Of a DNA stretch of 12,343 bases, positions 7,898 through 12,343 are shown one piece after another. The position numbers and the translations under genes are program-made. Every line of letters begins with the position of its first letter. Within the stretch, counting starts at the first letter, position 1. Source of the stretch: an uncultured Flavihumibacter sp. (lineage in GTDB: Bacteria > Bacteroidota > Bacteroidia > Chitinophagales > Chitinophagaceae); contig CAMLRX010000146.1 of assembly GCA_946482545.1 (NCBI GenBank), positions 1 through 12,343 on the forward strand, given 5' to 3'. Under the pieces are notes generated by a model that was not told the DNA's origin, did no database searches, and saw only the letters and a list, made by a program, of their open reading frames with translations.

Positions 7898-7903
7898 TTG
7901 GGA

Positions 7904-7933
7904 CCAAAATATTTGATAATGCTTATATTTTGG
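7904..7933. terminator. AT-rich hairpin between convergent genes, possible terminator
   Basis: CCAAAATAT (7904-7912) pairs perfectly with ATATTTTGG (7925-7933) around a 12-nt loop, giving a 9-bp stem. On the + strand a run of T residues (about 7946-7953) follows only after a GGGGAGTC spacer and overlaps the GH88 3' end. On the minus strand no T-tract follows. The position between convergent genes suits a bidirectional terminator, but the stem is weak and the tract misplaced. It may instead belong to the adjacent repeat. Confidence 0.35.
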
Positions 7934-7943
7934 GGGGAGTCTA

Positions 7944-9110
7944 TTATTTTTTTCTGCGCCCCAACGCTTCCAAAAAATAATAATCCGCATAATTAATCGG
8001 CACATCTATTTCTCCGTTGGCGGGAAGATTCCCCGTGCTATGCACCAAAATAAATCCTTTGTTTTCGCCTATCGGTGAACGGTAGTAATTTACCAGGCTG
8101 TGCATTAATTTATCCGCATACTCTCTATACTGCTTTCCATTTTTGCTGTATTCCGAAAGCTCATATAAACCGGAAGCCATTACTGCAGCAGCGGACGCAT
8201 CTCTAGGGACATTCGGAATATTGGACGCGTTAAAGTCCCAGTAAGGAACGGCATCTTCGGGCAGGTTGGGATGAGAGAAGAAGAAAGCTGCTATCTTTTC
8301 GGCCTGTTGCAAATACGCCGGATTTTTTGTTTCACGGTAACATAATGTATATCCGTATAATCCCCAGGCCTGTCCGCGGGCCCAGGCGGAAGTATGCGCA
8401 TGGCCCTGGTGGGTATTCTTTTGGAGAACGGCGCCCGTAAGCGTATCGTAATCTATAACGTGGAAAGAACTGTTGTCGCTGCGGAAATGGTTTTTAAGTG
8501 TGGTGTTCGCGTGGCTGACCGCGATGTTGTAGAAAGAAGAATCTCCGGTTAAGCGGGTGGCCGCGAAAAGCAGTTCAAGGTTCATCATGTTATCGATGAT
8601 TACGGGGAACTGCCATACTTCTTTGTGGTGGTCCCAGGAACGGATAGCGCCGACTTTGGGGTTGAATCGGGAAGCAAGTGTTTTCGCGGACCGGATGAGC
8701 ACATTTTTGTAAGCGGTATCCTTTGTAAGTGCATACCCTGTACCGTAACTGCAATACATTTTGAACCCCATATCGTGGGTGCCAGCATTCCATTTTTCCT
8801 GCTCCAGGAGCGCGGTGTATTTTTCAGCCTGTTGTTTCCAGCTTTTCTCTTTGGTGAACGCGTGCAGCATCCAGAGTTCCCCGGCGAAAAAACCGCTGGT
8901 CCAGTCGCGGGACGGCACCAGTTTCAATTCGCCGTGTTCGTAGGTGCGGGGCGCAACCAGGTCGGGTTTTATGGCACGTATTGCCTCCGTTTCTTTCAGC
9001 AACAACTGTGTTTGTTGTTCCGCTTCGCGGATGATTTTTTTTGTATTGATCTTTTGCGCAGCGGCGGCGCATGTGATAGAAGCGAAAGCTATCGTTAATA
9101 TATGTTTCAT
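7944..9110 (-). CDS. GH88 unsaturated glucuronyl hydrolase
   Basis: Read from the ATG at 9110, the product is 388 residues, the usual size for GH88. The in-frame ATG at 9137 would add nine residues (MALTHHSHH) ahead of a clean signal peptide (MKHILTIAFASITCAAAAQ) and overlap the upstream stop, so 9110 is preferred. Family landmarks are SRDWTSGFFAGELW, THDMGFKMYCSYG with Asp113, IIDNMMNLELL with Asp173, HAHTSAWARGQAWGLYG, RDASAAAV, and a C-terminal NYADYYFLEAL. Asp113 and Asp173 match the catalytic pair Asp88/Asp149 of the Bacillus GL1 enzyme in context and in spacing (60 versus 61). The enzyme hydrates the 4,5 double bond of unsaturated uronic acid at the non-reducing end of lyase products, releasing the uronate. 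It is the last gene of the GH2-lyase-GH88 operon, 17 nt after the lyase stop codon. It probably acts in the periplasm on what the lyase makes. Confidence 0.92.
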   Translation of the reverse strand: MKHILTIAFASITCAAAAQKINTKKIIREAEQQTQLLLKETEAIRAIKPDLVAPRTYEHGELKLVPSRDWTSGFFAGELWMLHAFTKEKSWKQQAEKYTALLEQEKWNAGTHDMGFKMYCSYGTGYALTKDTAYKNVLIRSAKTLASRFNPKVGAIRSWDHHKEVWQFPVIIDNMMNLELLFAATRLTGDSSFYNIAVSHANTTLKNHFRSDNSSFHVIDYDTLTGAVLQKNTHQGHAHTSAWARGQAWGLYGYTLCYRETKNPAYLQQAEKIAAFFFSHPNLPEDAVPYWDFNASNIPNVPRDASAAAVMASGLYELSEYSKNGKQYREYADKLMHSLVNYYRSPIGENKGFILVHSTGNLPANGEIDVPINYADYYFLEALGRRKK

Positions 9111-9127
9111 GTGATGTGAATGATGGG

Positions 9128-11728
9128 TTAAAGCCATATCAGCGGGTGACGAACAGGTAAATTCCTGATCACTTCTTTTTCAGCCGGATCATGTTCCAGT
9201 TTTTTCCAGGTGTGCAGCCAGTCTTTTTCTCTGAAAGCATTGGCGCCGAAAAGCAGGAAGGGCTGTGCCACCGGCCATTGGTTCCAATACATCACATCCT
9301 GCGGATAGGGCCATTTGCTTTTATCGGCAATAAAGGGGTACAGAAAACTGATTGCTTTCCTGATGTTCTTTCCATCTGTAGTTGAATAGCGCCACAAATC
9401 ATCCTGCGGAGAGGAAAGCACCTGACAGATGGTGGCCATCGCATCCAGGTTAAAAATGGAATATCCGTAAGGTTTGGTTCTTTTCAATTCCAGCGGAAAG
9501 CTGCCATCCTGCTCCATTTGAGCGGGAAGCAGTACGTTTTTGTAGCGGTCGGTGCAGAACCGCACCACTTCGTTGTTGCCCGTGAATTTCGCGAATACGG
9601 CCGCCTGCATCACCCAGCAGGTGCCATGGTTGTTCTTCGCATTCATTTCATCGATCCCGTAAGGGTGTGCGCGGAGCCATTGAAGGTAGCGGGAGAACCA
9701 TTGCTGAAAACCATAGTAAGTCTCTTCATCCATGGCGGGATCATCGCGCATCACGTACAGTGCCTGCGCCACCTCCATGAGCTGAATGGCATCGATGATG
9801 CCTATGCCCCTTCCTGTAACCCGTCCTTTGATGGCCTGGGCAAACAGTAAGGAAGGATGCATGTATGTACCGGAATCTGAGAACCACGCCCGTGCGTGTT
9901 TAATGGCATGTTCCACATATTTCGTTTGCGGAGAAAGTCGGTATGCCGATGCCAGGGCGCCCATTATTTTACTGAAGCGGATCATCACTTCACGGTGCTT
10001 TGTAAAATTATCCGGGTTGGAAAGACCATCTTTTTGAATGTACGGGCTATCAGGCGAAGCCGGATCCGGCCACCAGTAATCGCCTTCGGAGAAAAAATCA
10101 TGAGGGCCCCCGGCGCTTCGTACGGAGCGGTGGGCCGTAATGGTAACGGGCGCCAGTTGCAAGGCTACCGCTGCATCTTTCAGCACCTGCTCCTTCAGTG
10201 TTGCCTGCGCCGCTTCATAAATGGGGTTTTCAGATTTTTCTTCTTCCTCCAACTGCACCCTGTACAAGGAGGCCGGAGCAAGTCCTTTTTTGTTCAACCC
10301 TTCCCATTCGCCGTTCAGGCGGCCCTTCAATCTGCCTTCATACCGTGCGCCTTGTAACCCGATACTGTAATTATATCCCGACACCCAAGGGTTTTGCACC
10401 GCTACCTTTGATGCCGTGCAATGCCACAATACCTGCGTAACTCCGGCCCATCCATGCCCCGTTCCCCAGTTGCCGCGATCCTGGATATTTATTTCTCCAT
10501 CGGTAACAATGTTGTCGTACAAAGTGCCCGCGGCCCAGCGGTGGTGCGGGCCAATATCGGCGTGGGTATTTTCCGCCTTGCAATGGAAAAATACATTCGG
10601 TCCGCAAACACGGGCGCCGGTCACAAAATCGTGGCGACCTTCAGCCGCGTAACAATGTTGTACAAGATGGTACTGCCCGTCGTTGTTGAAGGAATACCTT
10701 CTGCCCCCGGTGATCTGTGATTTCGGCTCCAGCGAGCGACAGTATTGTACCGTAAAGTTTTTGGAGAGATGGCCAAGGTCGACACACGAAAACACAAAAT
10801 GTTTCGCGGTTACATATTGCACCCAGCCCTGTTCCGCGCGGTTCACATAAACAGCCGTACGCGCATGCTCCTCATCGGTAGCGTGGGCAAATTCAGATAC
10901 ACAGGATAAATTTTCCACCCCCACATTGCTGATTCTTCCGGTAAAACTGTATTGGTAAACTGCGCCGCCGCCGAATTTTTCGTCCAACGGCATCATCAAT
11001 GGTGCATCAATGGTGATCCTGTCTCCTTCGATGGCCGTGATCGTTCTTTCAAAATGGAGGTCATACTCCGCGGGTGTCCATTGTTTGGAGGTGCTGTCCC
11101 GTACCGCGATCTGGTCCATCTTCAAAGCGGAGATCCATGCTTTTGTACCAGGACGAAACACTACAATTTTGTCGTTCACCTTTAATCCTTCCGTTGAAGC
11201 AAGCCGGAAAGAAACTGTTCCTGCTGGAAGGTATTTCTCCAGTATGCGTCGCCGCGAACCATTGATTTCTTTGCGCGAACCCGTACCGTTAATGGAAACC
11301 AGGTTTCGTGGCTGCTTTCCTGTTCCCAGTAAAATGGTTGCTTCTCCTTCCCCTCTTAACACCACACCGCTTGCCGCAATACGCACCGTTCCTGCGATGG
11401 GGTAGGTTCCTTTTTTCAGCAAAAGCGCCCCGCGAAACCCATGCACATCCAATGGCATTGAGGCAATTTCGTTTAATGCCTGCTGAATGTGCGCGGTATT
11501 GTCTCCCTGCACGGGTACGATGGCTTTTACGGTGGGAACAACAGGTATGGCCGTTTTATTGCCGCCATAGCCCACGGCGCTGAATACGGGAATTGTGTTG
11601 CCCTGCCGGTCAGGCGTATATTTTAATGATCCATCTTTGTTTAAGAAAACATGTTTGCTGTTCCAGGATTGCGGGAAAGCCTGGTTACAACAAAAAAAGA
11701 ACAATAGAATATGGCAAAGCGTTTTCAT
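9128..11728 (-). CDS. Right-handed beta-helix fused to PL38/PL5-type alginate or glucuronan lyase
   Basis: From the ATG at 11728 the product is 866 residues. The frame is open to 11800, but the signal peptide (MKTLCHILLFFFCC...FPQ) begins at 11728 and the longer version would overlap the GH2 gene. Residues about 20-495 form a pectate-lyase-3-like right-handed beta-helix: GDNTAHIQQAL (75-85), GTYPIAGTVRI (107-117), GVVLRGEGEATIL (121-133), GRHDF with His366, and GPHHRW with His395 and His396. After a short Glu-rich link (about 495-510), residues about 510-860 match the alginate-lyase fold seen in PL38 and PL5: YWWPDP (551-556), NNHG (699-702), and RTKPYGYSIFN with Arg750, Tyr754 and Tyr756. 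Asn700, His701, Arg750 and Tyr754 or Tyr756 parallel the Asn-His-Arg-Tyr set of the PL5 enzyme A1-III. The C-terminal half would beta-eliminate next to a uronate. The beta-helix may be a second catalytic or a substrate-binding unit. The gene starts 10 nt after the GH2 stop. PL38 is known for glucuronan and alginate activity, but the substrate here is unproven. Confidence 0.85.
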   Translation of the reverse strand: MKTLCHILLFFFCCNQAFPQSWNSKHVFLNKDGSLKYTPDRQGNTIPVFSAVGYGGNKTAIPVVPTVKAIVPVQGDNTAHIQQALNEIASMPLDVHGFRGALLLKKGTYPIAGTVRIAASGVVLRGEGEATILLGTGKQPRNLVSINGTGSRKEINGSRRRILEKYLPAGTVSFRLASTEGLKVNDKIVVFRPGTKAWISALKMDQIAVRDSTSKQWTPAEYDLHFERTITAIEGDRITIDAPLMMPLDEKFGGGAVYQYSFTGRISNVGVENLSCVSEFAHATDEEHARTAVYVNRAEQGWVQYVTAKHFVFSCVDLGHLSKNFTVQYCRSLEPKSQITGGRRYSFNNDGQYHLVQHCYAAEGRHDFVTGARVCGPNVFFHCKAENTHADIGPHHRWAAGTLYDNIVTDGEINIQDRGNWGTGHGWAGVTQVLWHCTASKVAVQNPWVSGYNYSIGLQGARYEGRLKGRLNGEWEGLNKKGLAPASLYRVQLEEEEKSENPIYEAAQATLKEQVLKDAAVALQLAPVTITAHRSVRSAGGPHDFFSEGDYWWPDPASPDSPYIQKDGLSNPDNFTKHREVMIRFSKIMGALASAYRLSPQTKYVEHAIKHARAWFSDSGTYMHPSLLFAQAIKGRVTGRGIGIIDAIQLMEVAQALYVMRDDPAMDEETYYGFQQWFSRYLQWLRAHPYGIDEMNAKNNHGTCWVMQAAVFAKFTGNNEVVRFCTDRYKNVLLPAQMEQDGSFPLELKRTKPYGYSIFNLDAMATICQVLSSPQDDLWRYSTTDGKNIRKAISFLYPFIADKSKWPYPQDVMYWNQWPVAQPFLLFGANAFREKDWLHTWKKLEHDPAEKEVIRNLPVRHPLIWL

Positions 11729-11738
11729 AAACGACCAT

Positions 11739-12343
11739 TTAAAGTGGAAGAAACACGGTCTCCAATTGCGGACTGTGGGCCGCCACCACGTTTTTCCCAT
11801 TGTTTTTCTGAACAGTAATCACGGCACGGCCATTGTAAGCCTGTACCAACCGGGATCCTGATGAAGTGCCCAGGTTATCAGACAGTTTTCCGTTCCCTGC
11901 AAGTGAAAACCGGATGTAATCGGCGGCATCCACGCAAAGGACTCCTTTCGAATCCAGCAGCTTCGCTTCAACGGTAACAGTAGCTGCTGTTTCCGAAATT
12001 TTCGTCATTTGCAATTGAGCAGGCTTACCCCAGGTTTCGGTTTGGTAAACAAAGCTGATGCTATCCGTTACGTTTTTTTTTCCTTTAACAGCAATTACCT
12101 TCACTTCATTTTTTCCCGGCTGAAACTGTGTGGACCATCGTAATCCTGCTGCGGGAAAATCACTGCTGCGCCTGTTCTTTTTGCCCAGGCTTTTTCCATT
12201 CAGAAACAATTCCGCGGCATCACAATTGGAGTACACTTTCAGCATTTTCAACTCGCCTTCTTTCCCCCAGCGTACCGGCCAGGAATGTCCGTAAATATGC
12301 GCCATGGGTTTTTCGGTCCAATACGATTGAAAGATAAAATAAC
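11739..12343 (-). CDS. GH2 family glycosidase, C-terminal part (cut by window edge)
   Basis: Only the last 200 residues are present; the frame is open to the right edge, so the catalytic domain lies outside. The fragment starts within FQSYWTEKPM, then HIYGHSWPVRWG and VYSNCDAAELFLNGKSLG. This is the DUF4982-like beta-sandwich that follows the catalytic barrel in many Bacteroidota GH2 enzymes. From about residue 105 a second sandwich (TVTVEAKLLDSKGVLCVDAA, then FSLAGNGKLSDNLG, then AYNGRAVITV) matches the GH2 C-terminal domain 5 type. GH2 members with this tail include beta-galactosidases and beta-glucuronidases. Which one this is cannot be told without the barrel. It is the first gene of the operon visible in the window. 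Its stop is 10 nt before the lyase start. An internal ATG at 12305 is not a real start, because the family sequence continues upstream of it. Confidence 0.88.
   Translation of the reverse strand, partial: YFIFQSYWTEKPMAHIYGHSWPVRWGKEGELKMLKVYSNCDAAELFLNGKSLGKKNRRSSDFPAAGLRWSTQFQPGKNEVKVIAVKGKKNVTDSISFVYQTETWGKPAQLQMTKISETAATVTVEAKLLDSKGVLCVDAADYIRFSLAGNGKLSDNLGTSSGSRLVQAYNGRAVITVQKNNGKNVVAAHSPQLETVFLPL

Noticed and set aside
8625..9098. A 157-codon open frame on the + strand
   Set aside because: It is fully antisense to the GH88 gene, whose catalytic motifs are conserved in the minus-strand frame.
1..12343. tRNA, rRNA, CRISPR arrays, insertion sequences or phage genes
   Set aside because: No cloverleaf-like sequence, regularly spaced repeats, transposase-like protein or phage structural protein was found on reading both strands.

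Overview
The window looks like chromosome from a member of the Bacteroidota, most likely Chitinophagaceae-like. The evidence is a moderate GC content, Sec signal peptides ending in AQ, start codons with weak Shine-Dalgarno sequences, TAnnTTTG-type promoter candidates, an outer-membrane beta-barrel of the carboxypeptidase-regulatory/plug type, and a dense set of secreted carbohydrate-active enzymes. The genus assignment is an inference from general character, not from a marker gene.

Left part (1-4850, + strand): a secreted beta-propeller-like protein (65-1306) is followed after 4 nt by a 936-residue outer-membrane beta-barrel protein (1311-4121). This tight pair ends at a plausible intrinsic terminator (4121-4150). 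Next comes a six-helix membrane protein of unknown role (4218-4850). It converges, with a 12-nt gap, on a minus-strand lipoprotein of unknown function (4863-5504).

Middle (5505-7943): a 214-bp divergent control region separates the lipoprotein gene from a GH92 glycosidase gene (5719-7776, predicted alpha-mannosidase). This region holds promoter-like elements and two exact copies of a 10-nt sequence. The 167-bp convergent gap after GH92 holds a degenerate copy of what looks like a dispersed Bacteroidota intergenic repeat, plus an AT-rich hairpin.

Right part (7944-12343, minus strand): a close-packed operon is read right to left. It consists of the C-terminal end of a GH2 glycosidase (cut by the window edge), then a two-domain protein joining a right-handed beta-helix to a PL38/PL5-type alginate or glucuronan lyase, then a GH88 unsaturated glucuronyl hydrolase. 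The logic is that of a polysaccharide utilisation locus for a uronic-acid-containing glycan. The lyase would cut next to a uronate and leave a 4,5-unsaturated end, GH88 would remove that sugar, GH2 would trim beta-linked sugars, and GH92 (separately transcribed) could remove alpha-mannose. No SusC/SusD pair or regulator is in the window; if present, they would lie beyond the right edge.

The most unusual item is the beta-helix/lyase fusion. No RNA genes, CRISPR arrays, insertion sequences or transposases were seen, and no gene-free stretch exceeds 300 bp.
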